The notes under the pieces were generated by a model. The model searched no databases, was not told the DNA's origin, and worked only from the letters and a program-made list of their open reading frames with translations. A stretch of DNA of 64,000 nucleotides. Origin: Cyclina sinensis. Taxonomy: Eukaryota > Mollusca > Bivalvia > Venerida > Veneridae. Where the stretch lies: the NCBI GenBank assembly GCA_012932295.1, contig JAAONU010000011.1, forward strand, positions 18,439,252-18,503,251. Reading direction: 5' to 3'. Positions 1-12,766 of this stretch are shown here, in pieces. The position numbers and the translations under genes were made by a program. The first letter of the stretch is position 1; every line of letters starts with the position of its first letter.

Positions 1-150
1 AATAAAATGCTTTAAATATTAAAATAAATAAGAATAAAGTGGTGAAAACAACAATCCAGTCATTAAGTATTTTATCCAATTTTCTCTCCAAGTTTAGGTG
101 TAACCTATTATGGTATACATAGATTTTACTGTATGATTCCAAATATCACT

Positions 151-393
151 TTAACCCTTTACTCCATAGATACATGTTTTAACGCATATGCGACCAGTGC
201 AGATCCAGATCAGCCTGCACATCCGTGCAGTCTGATCAGGATCTCCACTGTTCGCTTATATATCCATAAAAGTATTTCTGACTGAAAAGCGAACAGTGGA
301 GATCCTGATCAGACTGCACGGATGTGCAGGCTGATCTGGATCTGCACTGGTCGCATATGAGATTTAACACTTAACCATGTGGTAAAGGGTTAA
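151..393. mobile_element. piggyBac-type MITE with TTAA target duplication and 73-bp perfect hairpin
   Basis: TTAA at 151-154 and 390-393 flank an element with terminal inverted repeats CCCTTTAC (155-162) and GTAAAGGG (382-389). TTAA duplication with CCC-starting termini is typical of piggyBac. Inside, 185-257 and 287-359 are perfect reverse complements (73 bp each) around a 29-bp loop. There is no coding capacity. Confidence 0.8.
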
Positions 394-2539
394 ATAATTT
401 TTTTAGTTCAATCCAGTGTTGCATCTGCAGACATGTTGGGTATACATGTATTTACTTCAGCTCCAGGCTACAAACAGTATTCACACTTGTTTCTCCTGTT
501 TTACTTAAAGTTGCTTTGTTCATGTCTCAATTGTTTTAATAACAGGTGTATGCACTAGGTGACACATGTATGCAGGAATCTATTTGAAACTAACTCTGAA
601 ATTGTCAAAAAAGAATTCAGCATACTTATTGACAAAACCTGTACTTCTTTATCCAGCAACTTTGATCACTCAAGTGACATCAAACAACAAAGTCAGTTTT
701 ATTTTTTGTGTGGTAAAATTTTTTGTTTAGTAATATATGCATAATGCAGTTAATTTCAGGCTTCAGTAATAATGTACTATCATTTTATGTCTAATGGTTT
801 CATGTACCTAGTCTGCTTGTGTACAGGTAATATCTAGGCAAAATTAATTACAAAATACGTTTACCGCTGCAATTATTACACTAGTTATAGGACACAAGGA
901 CAGACTGGTTTGATGCTATTTCTGTCCTAGACTTGATTAGATCAACTGAAACACATTTGAGCATTATTTTTGTAATAGACAAACTAAAATCTGTAACAGT
1001 AGTAATATAACAACCATTTAGTGAAACACTTAAGAAATATTAAGACAAAATTTTGAAATGGAAATTTGATTTTACAATGATAAACAAAAAAAAAATTAAG
1101 CTTTTACATGTAGTTATATTTAGGTGAAAGATCTGCCTAAACCTTATTTCTGTTATACATTCTGTAACAAAATGATGTGGAAACATCTCTGAGCCTTTCC
1201 AACCCAGAATGAACTCTTTTAATTATCAGTAGATAAACATGCAAATGATGCTTGAATGTAGATTCTGGATTTTAATTCTTATTTTTGTAGGATTTTTGTT
1301 GTCAGAATATAATAATTAGCACCCCCTGATAATATTAAACTATTTGATCAGCTTTTGATTTTAAGTCATACATTCTTATACATGTATATATACAACAAAT
1401 GTATAAATCAGACATTTAAACAAAGAACATTTAAGTGTAAAAGATGTGACACATTGTGCACTTAAATGACACATATGGTTGTAAATGTACAGCAGTCTGT
1501 GGCAACAGTTGCTAATAATACAGACTAAAAACGTTGTTGTCAGAATATTTCTATGATTACTTGATTGTAGATCTGCTTTCTACTATAAAGAACAACTCAG
1601 TTGGAACCAGACTGACTGTAGTTCAACATAATTAGTTGATATAGCATAGCAGACATGAATCCTTGATCCTGGGCACTTAATTAACCTTAATCCATCTTTG
1701 GAATGGAATGAATGGATTTTTATGGGCACTCCACAACTTAAAGATCATTTTGGATGCAATGCTAATACGATATATCTAGTGTAAATGGACAATAATCCAC
1801 CATTGGAAATGAACACAGTCAAAATCAGTTTTCTCTTTATAAAGTAAACATATGTTAACAGTACATAAAATAAACATTTTCAAAGATGAGGTAACTTAAG
1901 TCACGTACTTCAGGTGAGTGAAAAAAGTCTTTTTCAAAGACTTGTATTTGAAGGAAAAAAATCCTGGATTCTTTAAACACCATTCAGCAAGTGTGACCCT
2001 CTGTAAAGCAATCATTTTATTTTCTTTTACACAAGTTGTCTTTGAATATATTGACCTAAAAGATCAGAGCATTTAGTAATAGACTTAATGATGATCTTTT
2101 ATGAAAACAGTAAAGCTTTTAAATTTAATTTCTTTGATTCTAGCACATAATTACAGCAGTAGTGAGAATTTCCCATTTTAAAATTTGGTAGATGACTTTA
2201 GTATTGAATTACTGAAAACTCAGAGGAACAACAGTGAAGTGCTTATATTGTTGAATTTCAGTTATAATACAGCATTGGACTTCTGTCTGATATGACGAGA
2301 TACATGTATTCACCATTTGAAAGTAATACGTATTATATTTCCACATGGTGAAAATCAGGTCATATACAATGAAGTAAAAGTGCATAGGTGTAAGAATTGA
2401 CTGTCTGAGCAAGAGTTGTGGGAATTGATTATAATGCCTTATAGGGTTTATTTAGTCTGGCCATTAATATAATTATTTCTGCTAGTTTTGTAATTGTGTA
2501 TTGTAATTGTTTTTTTGTTGTTGTTGTTGTTTTTTTCAG
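394..2539. other. AT-rich stretch without a supported gene
   Basis: Upstream region of the METTL24-like gene. Only short chance reading frames occur, plus a (TTG)n tract near 2518-2530 just before the splice acceptor at 2538-2539. A promoter and non-coding first exon probably lie here or further upstream, but I see no firm signal. Confidence 0.5.
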
Positions 2540-3100
2540 TTGAGAGTCCCTTGCTATTGGAAATTGAATGAAGCCAAGAAGATACTGAATATTGTGGGCT
2601 TGTCAGAAGCCACATATTGATAACTGAGAACAGACAGTGAAGGAAACACTTAACAAGTGATGTGAAGCCAGTAAGAATTTGATCATACAGACATTACTAA
2701 TACTAAATGCTGTATTTTTTTCACATGGAATTGGTCTCCAGTGTAGTGTCAATAGCTGATCATTATTCTTGGTGTTGAATGAACAACCTGATAACTTTCT
2801 AACATTATTGTTTATTTATGGATAAAAATCATTTATCTATGGATAATAGCAGTTTGTAAGAGTGGCAAAATAAAAGAAGTACATTGTGTTCTGCCAAATT
2901 TATTGAGTGATTTTGGATATAAATAGCATTAAGTGACAGCTGATTTTATGAAAATGACCTACATAAGTAAAAGATATTTCCATCTGTAAAGGATAAGGAT
3001 TTTTCTTTCAGTAATGAGAGAATAATTCATCATCTACAGAGTCAGGAAGGATAAAGAAAGTGCCAATTATCTACATTTATGGAAAGTTGAAGAGAGTTTG
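2540..3100 (+). other. Probable 5' UTR of the METTL24-like gene
   Basis: A long T-rich tract ending in CAG at 2537-2539 looks like a splice acceptor, so transcribed sequence may run from 2540 to the start codon without interruption. An upstream non-coding first exon is implied but I cannot place it. Several in-frame and out-of-frame stops show that the stretch is not coding. Confidence 0.4.
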
Positions 3101-6100
3101 ATGCATTCTGTGTTTTTCTGCAAAAGAGTGATAATGGCTGCTAGCAGACGTAAAAAGATGATGCTGTATGGTGGTTTCACACTTGTGCTAGTGGTGGCAT
3201 TTCTACAAGTGACATATTTCAACGAAGCATATAGCCCACTACAGGTGTTATCTGATGCTCGTAGTGAGGCGAGGAGACTGCTTAAGTTTATAACACTGTA
3301 TCATTTTCAGTGTAACAATACCATACAAGGAACAAATGTGTCTAGCTGGCCTGTGTGTTTAGAGAAAGTCGGCGGATTGAATCTGGTGCTAGGCGGTCAA
3401 AGAATCATGTATTCTGTAGGGTGAGTTCAATGTCATTTTTTTGTTTGAATTTGGGACACTTTCAGAATATCTTGCTTTCTTTTCTTTTTCAAAATGCAAT
3501 TTAGTAATGATTTACATAAATGATGCTGGAACTGAGATTTATTGTATAATAATATTATTAAAAGTGATTATAAAAGCATTAAAATCATGTTCTTTTGGAA
3601 CATCTTTTATACTTATGAGAAGAATTTTTTTTTGCATTTGCTTATATATATACTGTTTCGTTTTGTGATTTTTTCAGGCCCACCTATGATTCTTCCCTTG
3701 AGAGGATGCTAGCATTAAATTTCTCATATTCTGTCTATATATTCCATCATCAAAAATTACCTGTAGATTTTTCAAGATCTGTAGCAAAAAATAGGACTAA
3801 AATTATCAAAACTATAATTGTGCCAAATGACCCTGCTGACTTCGGGAGAAACTCATATGAAACTCAGACCTTAAACAATGTGTTTGAACTTTTGAAACAC
3901 CCTGTAGTAGATATATTAAAGATAGAGACACTGTCAGATATGAAACATTCCCATGAACTGCTACAGTATATGGTTAAAGATCATCTCCTCAAAGGTGTGA
4001 GACAGTTACATATTTCTCTGTATATAGGTAAGTAAATCTACTGTTGTTATTTTAAAATTTTGTAAACAGTTTGAAACTTACTTGAAACTGATTATTTCTT
4101 CTACTGTGTCTCTTCATAATAAAGAGAACTAATGTTATTGACTTCTGATGTGGCACATGTATAAAATTTCTCATAAAAATGTTTATCTTTAAACAGGAGA
4201 ATCCTGGTGTCAAATTTTTGTAATGCCACATACCAAACATTTTTTTGAAGCAACAGAAAACCTTTTAAGATAAATGAATGTCTTCAAATGGCAAATGGCA
4301 AAAGAAGGCACCATAATATGTCTGTTTAATGATGCAGAATAATATAAGGATTAGTGGTAAAATAAAGCAATATTTTTTACAAATAATGGGTTTCTTGTGA
4401 ATATTTCAGATAAAGTGGATGATGATTATTTATACAGCTGGTATAAAGCATTGTATGAGTTGTTTCATTATGAGGGTTTCCGTCTCTACCATACTGGGGC
4501 TTCAGATACTCTGTGTCTCCAAGTGACACTGATGGAGTCATGCATATACTACATGTCATGGATCCGAGACCCAGGGCCTGAAACTTTCATACTGTTCCCA
4601 CCTGCCATTGATGGTGAGTTTGTACGAATTTGCATATTGAACTGAAATACCGCCAGCATTTACTCAATACTCAATATACCACTGTTTTTGGCCATATTGT
4701 TTTTTATGAGACCATTTTGCCTTGCAGTAAAGTTGTTTAAGTGTACAGTGTATGTATTTAATGAACAACCCCTTTACCGGTAGTTGGTTTTAAATTGACT
4801 GATAACTTAAAAGTCTTTGACTTAAAAAAATTGTACATAACCCAACAATAATTTGGACTTCTTTAGATTAAGAAATTCCCATATTGAACCTAAATGATGA
4901 CTTAAAATTAATTTTTAGTACTTCAAACAGGTTTTAATTTATAAAACGACATTTGTAACAGATCATCTCTGTATTTGAATTAAACAGTTTGCAGATAGAA
5001 AAACTTTTGTAAAGGATAGAAAATTTGAGGAGCAAGTACATTATATACCCTGAGCTTAACTGATAAGTAAATGTTGAAATGATAGTCTTTTTCAAAAATA
5101 TTTCCAGGTATTGATGTATACATGAAAGGCTCATTATTACTTTACAGTTGTCTGTGCATTTCAGAAACAGTATGATATTGCTGACAGATTGATTAGAAAT
5201 TTTCTGTTCAACATTTAAAGTGGGTTTTAGAAACTTGGTATCCTTGACAACAGGAAACACAGCAAGTTCATTTCAACTGACTTAATTTTTTAATTGTCAG
5301 AAAAATAATATAACTTATCAACTACAGGTTCAGAGGGTTTTGAGCAAGATCGTCTCCTTGACTACATGGAGGACACAGAAGCTTCCTGTAGCAACGACAT
5401 TGAGGTCAATATACCATCTGCTGCAACTATAACCTTATGTATGGATACAGTGGATAGAAATCCTAACAAACCTTGCCAGCTTGTAATATTCAGGTATTTT
5501 ATAGTGACTTTTTTCAGTATCAGTGTAAAAATGATTCTGAGAGAGATTGATATAAGTTGCAAGAACTTGCCTCCCAGTCTATGTAAAGTAAATAAGTTTA
5601 AACTAAAATGAGTTTGAATATTGATTGAATAAATTTTGGCAAGTACTTTTTTTTTCTAATCAAGAAATTCAGCCATAGAGATTAAAGATGCTGTTTAAAA
5701 ATTCAGTGCCAAAGAGATTGTCTTTATTTGTAGCCTTGCGAATGTTGTAAGACAAAATTCGTGAAAGTTCTGATGAAGATAAAAAGGATTAGGGCAGACA
5801 AAACAGGTTTTTAAGAAGTTAGAAACTGTTTAAAAGACTGAGACATGAGTTTTGTTTGAATTCATGCTTACAATGAGTTTGACCAAGTCTGTATGTAAAG
5901 CTAACTTTTGTGGATCTGTAAAATCAGTAGAAACTTGACTCATGAAATGTGAAACTGTTAAGCAGCAGTATTCTTTTTTAAATGGTAAAAATTGCCACAA
6001 AATAAAAAAAAGTTCTTTTATTAAACTTCAGATAGTTTCAGTTTTGTGACATGGTGTTTTCTGTTTATGTATTTTAGAAGTGCAGGTGTTCAGGGGTCTA

Positions 6101-7402
6101 TAACAGCCATACCAAAAAGCAGGTGCTCCGTAATCACACTAGAAGTAGATGCAGACTCCATGGGAGAGTTGTCTTTCTTAGTTAAACATAGAAGGTAGGT
6201 ATTACTAATAGCTCTTAATTGTTTTGAATTTCACTCTAAGATAATTTGATTGAAATTATTCTTTTTTTTTGCAGTCGACTGCCATAAATTCTGCTATCAC
6301 TTTTGTGCTGTAAAGTTGAGGCATGATTCTTCAAGTCAGCAATCTACCTGATCACTTACAGAATCACATTTTTTGCTGTATTGCATCTTTCACTTAAAAA
6401 TAGTAATGGAACAACTAAATATTTTCGTTACACACCTTGATTTCTTTTAATCATGATTCTTTTGACAGCATTTCAACTACATTGTAGGTTGAGATCAAAC
6501 TTGTTATCTTGTTCAATGTTTACATTACAGATATGAACGTAGCATTAGTAGTCCACTTACATTAGAAGAAGCGTTACAGAAATATTTACCCATGTCTCAT
6601 ACCAACCTCGTTTATATACATCTGAAGAAATCTTTCTGGAATGTTCTAACTCATATTCTAGATAGTGGAGCCTTCTTTGTAAGTATGCTAGTTTTTTGTT
6701 GTTGTTTTTTTTTCTCTCTTTAATTTTTTCCTAGCTAGATATATAAAAATTAGTTTAAATTCAAGACTTAGAATTGTTTAAGATGTACATTTGAATATGT
6801 ATTGAATGACTGATGATGAATAAGCATTATCAAAGCTTTTATAACCTGTAACTGGTTGTAGATTTGTGCTCCACTGCAGCTAGAATCTCAGTACTAAAAG
6901 GTTGGCACTTCATAACAAATGTTTAGGGCTTTGTTCCTTCCATAGAAGTTTGTTAATTAAACAGCCCATATATATATATCTGAAATCATTCTGAAAGTGT
7001 ATGATGAACCATGTTTATCTGCTGTAAAGATTGATACAGAAATAAAATACAAGAAGTTCTATGACAAAGAAATAGAAGCTCTGTAGCCAACAGCACCAGT
7101 AGACAGGAGTGTTAAGATAACATAATGTTAATACTATGTAGTATGTAACCAAAAGCATTTCATTTCTTTTTTGTTTTCAGAATGTTGATCAAGTTATTGT
7201 AAATATAAAGAAACTATGGGGTGATCATAAAGCACTGGAATTACGAAGGAAGTACAGCGAGTTACAGCGTATAGAAGCATACGGCTTCCGTAAATTTAAA
7301 ATCAACGAGAATAAGCTGACCTTCCGAGGAAAGAGTACCAATGATAAAGACACATTTAAATTGAATTACTTAAAAACAGCCACTGGAAGGACTTATCGTT
7401 AG
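3101..7402 (+). CDS. METTL24-like (Methyltransf_22) type II membrane protein, two-domain, probably catalytically degenerate
   Basis: Seven coding exons join in phase: 3101-3420, 3678-4027, 4410-4613, 5328-5493, 6078-6194, 6531-6678, 7181-7402, giving 508 residues. All junctions are GT-AG. The start may instead be the ATG at 3134 (497 residues), which puts the basic ASRRKK stretch directly before a membrane segment at about residues 20-40: a type II signal anchor typical of ER/Golgi proteins. The lumenal side has two N-glycosylation sequons (N72, N79) between C71 and C86. Residues 75-260 resemble Methyltransf_22 (PF13383): WPVCL, YSVG, DILKIE (185-190), then a VRQLHISLYI strand. Residues 330-480 repeat the layout (NLVYIHLKKSFWNVL, VDQVIVNIKKLW, YGFRKF). 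Acidic residues expected in the SAM site are missing (FHHQ where FDPS is usual). Function is unknown; family membership is by motif only. Confidence 0.8.
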
Positions 7403-7690
7403 TAAATATAGCATGAGAAACCTTCATGGGAAGCGACACCAGTATTTCAGATCTAGTTTTGCTGTTTGAGTTGTTTTTTGTTGGTTTTTTTTGTCAGCAC
7501 TTTGTTAAAATTTTCTCTGATATATTGTTTTTTCTACCAGTAAATTTACATCTGTTAAGTAATGTATATTTTAAAGGTTTAAAGCTCAGTTCTCTAAATT
7601 TTTGAAAAATTGCTTTGACTATCTGCTTTTAATTTCCACACATACTGTTCACCATTGGCTGCATGGATCGAACAGCTGATAATAAAGTTA
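7403..7690 (+). terminator. 3' UTR and polyadenylation signal of the METTL24-like gene
   Basis: The stop codon is TAG at 7400-7402. The first canonical AATAAA after it is at 7681-7686, a plausible cleavage signal giving a 3' UTR of about 300 bases. Later signals cannot be excluded from sequence alone. Confidence 0.5.
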
Positions 7691-8169
7691 GGTAGATTAC
7701 AAAGTTCTTTGAAAACTTATATTAAAGCTCATACATGAAAATACTCACTGAATATGTAGATAGGCAGTATTGATGACAATTTTATCTTAAGTTAGATAGT
7801 TGCATATTTAACTGATTTCTTAAGTAATACAGAAAATTATGATAAGCTAAAGTTAGGTAGGATATATTTACCAGTTCTACAGTTAAGAGGTAGTGATACA
7901 TACACTCATTCTTCTATTATTCAGGAAGTTGTCTGTTTTGTTAGATATATCTGCTGAAAATTGTTCATTCACTAGTTAGTGTTATCTGATTCTATAGTTT
8001 GACAGAATAAGCTGTTTCTATAGTTAGGCAAAATAAGCTGATTCTGTAGTTAGGCAGAAAACTGAAAAGTTAGTTTTTCAGTGCGAAAGTTTTTCTAGAA
8101 ACATATAGATGTAGAGACTAGGCCCTCAGTGAAACAGTTATAAAAGTTTGCTTTTCATCCCTTTTAGTT

Positions 8170-8335
8170 CATTTATCATTGGTACTGGTTGGCCATATGA
8201 CCAATGCCCCTTAGAGTTTAGTTTTTTTAGGTTTTCAGGGATAGTGCAAGCCATAGAAAGCATCTGATTCCAGAGTCACCCCTGGTTCTTTTACATGCTC
8301 AGCGTATAGCACTGAGCTCTCATTCAAAAGACCAT
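8170..8335 (+). repeat. Dispersed repeat, copy 1 (inverse copy near 59490-59735)
   Basis: The stretch with GGTTGGCCATATG, a TTTTTTAGGTTTTC block and CCCCTGGTTCTTTTACA recurs in reverse complement at 59490-59735, with the same order and spacing but several changes. It has no coding potential and looks like an old interspersed repeat. Confidence 0.5.
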
Positions 8336-9463
8336 CAGTTACATTTCTGGAGGAGAGCGGATTGCTTCTGGATTACGATTTCTGTGCATTACTGTTAATA
8401 GCTTGGAAGAAGTATTAGTGTAATCATTAGTTAGTTTTATCTTTATATTTTTCATAAACATGCCAAAAATGATGTTGTGTAAACATTGGTCTTCCATTAT
8501 TACTTGCTTGTAAATCAAAACATTTTCCATTTTCACTTAGTTATGAATTTATTTATGTGAGAACATTTTATAAGTAAAAATGTCTCTTAATGGAAGAAAC
8601 CTAACTTAACTTTACTTCCTTGATCTTATAAGGTCTTTTGGTTTGACAGTAAAACAACAAACAAAAAATAAGTAAATACTATAATATGTTCAAATATACA
8701 AAATACAAAAATGAAGTTACTGCTACATTTACCTGCCTTAGTTGTCTTAAGGTGAAGGTTGATGACTTGAAATCACAAACCTCCCACTGACTGAGGGCAT
8801 CTGGTTTGAGCCTGACCATTTATGTGAGAAAATTGCCAGTTTCTTATGGAAGATCAGGGTGTAGTACTGGTTCTTCCCAGGTACGTTTGACATGTAAGCT
8901 ATGATTATGATTCATGGTAACTGAATGTTAAGAGGGTGTTTAACTCTAGTAAAACCAGCCAGAGAGTAGACAGGGCAAACAGTTGTACAGAATTTATATA
9001 TCAGCATCTTGTTTTTTTCTTACCATGGTGGAGATTCTGTTTAACTTTGAAACTTCGGCAAGTGCAGCTTAAACAGACCTGCCCTAAGAAACAATAGAAA
9101 AGGTTGGGCGTGGGTGTCAGTTTTCATTGAAATACAGTTTATGGCATTTAGTTTTGATCTCCCACCAGTGAAATTAATCCAGTAATCATTATACATATAT
9201 ACCTTATAGTTTAAATTAGGGCATGCTCTTAGCACAAATTGCACTAAATTTTAACTTATTTATTAATATTTGTATGTATGCATATTGTTTAGATTAAGTA
9301 TGTAAATCAATATGTCTGCAGTGTGTACTGTAGTTTTATTGTACCAATTGAGAAGAATTGTCTCACTTATATCTAGTTAATGCTTTAAAGAAATCAGTAT
9401 GTAAATCAGTATTTGTCTCTATGTATTGTTACCATATTTATTCTATAAAATATTTCATGTAGT

Positions 9464-11022
9464 TTTAGCTCACCTGAGCAAAACATTTTTGTGATCACCC
9501 TGTGTTTTCGTTAACTTTTACTTCAAAAACATCTTCTCCTAAACCACTTGGTCATACTTGATGCAACCTGGCAGGGGTGTTCCTTGCATAAAGCTCTATC
9601 AAAGTTGTTCAGAAAATTACAGTCCATGCAGAACTCTGTGGCTATGGCAACAAGTATAAAAAAAATAGAATTTTCTTGCCTAAAACCATCAGGCCTAGTG
9701 CTCTGTAAATTGTTGTGTAACATTCATTGTACAGTGAACCTCAACCTAAACTGTTCAAATTGTCCCTCTGTGGTCACTGTTGTCCCTGCCTCTATTACAT
9801 AGAAATATAAAAGAATCTTAAAAGTTCTTTTATGGAACCACAAGTTCTAAATTTCTAAATTTTGCTCAGAGCATTATCTAGTGGGAGTCTACCACTATAG
9901 TTCATATTATTCTCCTTTGTTCATAGGCTCCTATGAGGAGGTCACATTTTATAATAGCAGTATATTTAATTTTTTAAAAACTCTTCTGGATTGAAACCAC
10001 AAGGCCCACAGTTATGAAATTTTGAATGAAAAATATCTTAGTGGGCCTCTACCAAGATTGTTCAGACATTGCCCCTGGGCTCAGATGTTACACAGAGACT
10101 TGTATAGACATAATCTTTATAAATGCCCTTGTCTGAAACCATGAGAATTAAATTTAGAATTTGTAATAATGTCTTATAAACCTCCAACAAGACTGTTTCA
10201 ATAAAGTCCCTGGGGTCGATTATGCTCCAACAGAGGGTCACATATTTAACCTAAAGATATGAAGGAAATTATGAAGACATATCTAGAAAACTTCTTCGAA
10301 AAAAAAGTTAAGTAAACCAAACACCCTAAAGCTTTGATTTTTGGCATGCAGCATTTTCATGGGTTTTTTTATTGTTGTTGTTTTATTTATATAAATCCAT
10401 TGCATTGCACTTGTCATTTTTAGCTAGTCTGTTTCGAAGAAAAAGTCAAGCTATTATGATCGCTGTGTCGTTGTCGTTGTGCAAAAACTTTAATGTAGCC
10501 CATTACTCAAACAATTTAAAATATACCAATATGAAACTTTGAATGCTTGCTTATCATGACAAGAGGCATTTGTAACACAAGGGGCATTATTCTAAAAGCT
10601 GTATTTTTGGAGTTATGCCCCTTTTTAACTTACAATTTTTGTCTAATGTCAAAATTGCTTATTAAGTTGAATGATTTCAAAACTATCAAAGATATCAGTA
10701 TGAAACTTTGACTGCTTGCTTGACAAGAGAGGCAGATGTAACACAAGGGGCATTATTCTGAAAGCTATATTTTGGAGTTATGCCCCTTAACTTAAAATTT
10801 TTGTCAAAATTGCTTATTAAGTTGAATGGTCAAAAGTGTCAATATGAACAATATCAACATCTTGACATGACAGAGGTATATAGACCTCTTTCAGGAGTAG
10901 TGCACAAGAACCATAACTATGGCCCCCATTGTCGACATGTAAAACAGACAAGCATTGGCACCGCTCCACGGAGCTCTTGTTAGCAGTTATACTCAAGTGA
11001 GCAATTTAGGGCCCTCTTGTTT
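9464..11022 (-). mobile_element. Degraded GCTCACC-family repeat element, reverse orientation
   Basis: Read on the minus strand it starts with AACAAGAGGGCCC and a GCTCAC head (11022 leftwards) and ends with GATCACAAAAAT then GCTCAGGTGAGCTA (9464). These are the head and tail of the elements at 16185-18389 and 27692-30356. Inside are diverged tandem units. A second repeat from about 10422 to 10981, ending in GCTCCACGGAGCTCTTGTT, seems nested and carries about two copies of a unit with AACACAAGGGGCATTATTCT. Confidence 0.6.
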
Positions 11023-11490
11023 GTTTCTGTCAATGAAAATTTAAATAAATTCATACATGTATGCTTACATTAAGGCAATTACTAGAAATGAAATGTATTT
11101 TTGTGTGTGTGTGAGATAATATTTAATGGTGCTTGCCTATTATTGATAACTTAGTAACAGTCATTTACCTTAGAATGCAGATTCCACTGTGTCAAATCAT
11201 AGTACACATTTTGATGCATCAGATGTGGCATACCCAATATTCACATAGTTTTCATCATAGAACTAGTTTCATTGGGTGCAAGTATGCAAAACTTAGAATA
11301 CTGAAAAAATACTCTTTGAACACTATAAGCAGGAACTAATATAAGTGTTAAAATGTTGGGTTTTATCTTCTGTAACATATGATTGTCCAAAGAGGTTTAG
11401 AAATAGTTAACCAGTAGTTAGCAATTTTATCATATCTTGAAAATTAATTTTGATTTTAAGTAAAGAGAAACAAAGACTAAAGATCTGATG

Positions 11491-12766
11491 CTTTAAGCTG
11501 CTAGTTCACAGTTGAACAGTAGAAATAAAAAAACAATTATTTCTACTCCCCCTCTTTTTATTGGTGAAGTCTTTGTTTTCTGACCAAAGGAATGGCTAGC
11601 GTAGGTTTACATGGGAAAACACATTTTTTAAACGCCCTTTGGGAATTCCAGTTAAATATAGAATAAGGTAGTCCCGAAGCAGGACCTTGCTGTACCACGT
11701 GACACGTTCTGCAACATGGCATCTTCACCAGATTCTGCACAGGCATTTGTTTCATGGATAAATGTCTTGAACCATTTACTATATAACCATCACAAAGTAC
11801 GAATGTTCACAAGAAAGAATCTGATGGTCACTTTACTTCAAAAAGATTTCGTTTAATTTAAGTTGACAGATTCAATGTTACTGTCTCCGATAGTTTTTTT
11901 CTAAATGTCACAGGTGGTGAAAAAATTGGGGCTTAACCAGGATTTGAACCCAGATCCTTCCACTTGCGGGGCGGAGACTCTGCCAACTGAGCTACACAGC
12001 CACACAGTGTTACCTGAGGATTCATCACCAATATACCTGTACCCAGTTAAATAAATATAGCAATCATTAACTCCATATAAAGTGAAAACACTTTTTCCAG
12101 CGTACTTCTCATTTCTCCGAATTTTTTTCGTTTGTTTATAAAACTTTTTATGACACCACTTCCGGTCTCTTAGGCAGTAAACAGAAATTAGATATTAATT
12201 GTTGAACAACCTGAATCTAAAAATCTCAGTCAAGTTTCAGATTTATTATATAAATAATCTGAAGACTGTAGTGGACTTTATATATTTTTGTAACAGACCC
12301 TGTAGATAAACTCAAATCAATTTATATTTTTATTATGGAAACACTTTGATAGTGATGTTTGGTGGGAAAAGTTAAATCATGTTTGAAGTAAAGTAAAGTG
12401 ACCCTCAGATTCATTTTTGTGAGCTTTCAGATTCATTTTTGTGAGCTTTTGTACCAAAGGTTGGTTATATGGTGGTTTGGGGCATTTATTCATGAAACAA
12501 ATGCCTGTGGTTTTTGGTCCAATATTCAAAAATGATGAGTGCATGTGCGAAGAGTGAAATTAATCAGCCATGTGATGGCACATGAAAAATAGAAATTCTA
12601 AATATAGGTTTTAATACTGTAGCCTATGATGGAGAAACCACCCATTTTTTTTACTATCACGAAATGTTGCATTGGTTGACAGTGTGTCTATTGATAGACG
12701 TAATTCATACAGATAGTTAAAATCAAATGCTTAGTCATGACCAACTGTGAACAAGCTGCTTTAAGG
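11491..12766. repeat. Large diverged inverted repeat (fold-back) with a tRNA-like sequence in its loop
   Basis: Left arm 11491-11850 matches right arm 12360-12766 in reverse complement in blocks: CTTTAAGCTGCTAGTTCACAG (11491-11511) against 12742-12766; a 27-base block with one mismatch around 11741-11756 against 12491-12506; and GTCACTTTACTT near 11827 against 12384-12402. The arms are diverged between blocks. The loop contains a tRNA-like segment. Confidence 0.6.
11931..12005 (-). repeat. tRNA-like sequence (tRNA pseudogene or SINE head)
   Basis: On the minus strand there is an A box TAGCTCAGTTGGCAGAG (11994-11978) and a B box GGTTCAAATCC (11950-11940), the internal Pol III promoter of a tRNA. 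The anticodon arm can fold TCCGC/GTGGA with loop CCCGCAA, suggesting an Ala-CGC-like origin. U33 is replaced by C and the acceptor stem pairs poorly, so it is probably not a working tRNA. Confidence 0.6.

Noticed and set aside
11931..12005. Functional tRNA-Ala gene
   Set aside because: C replaces U33, acceptor pairing is poor, and it is embedded in repeats; kept only as a tRNA-like sequence.
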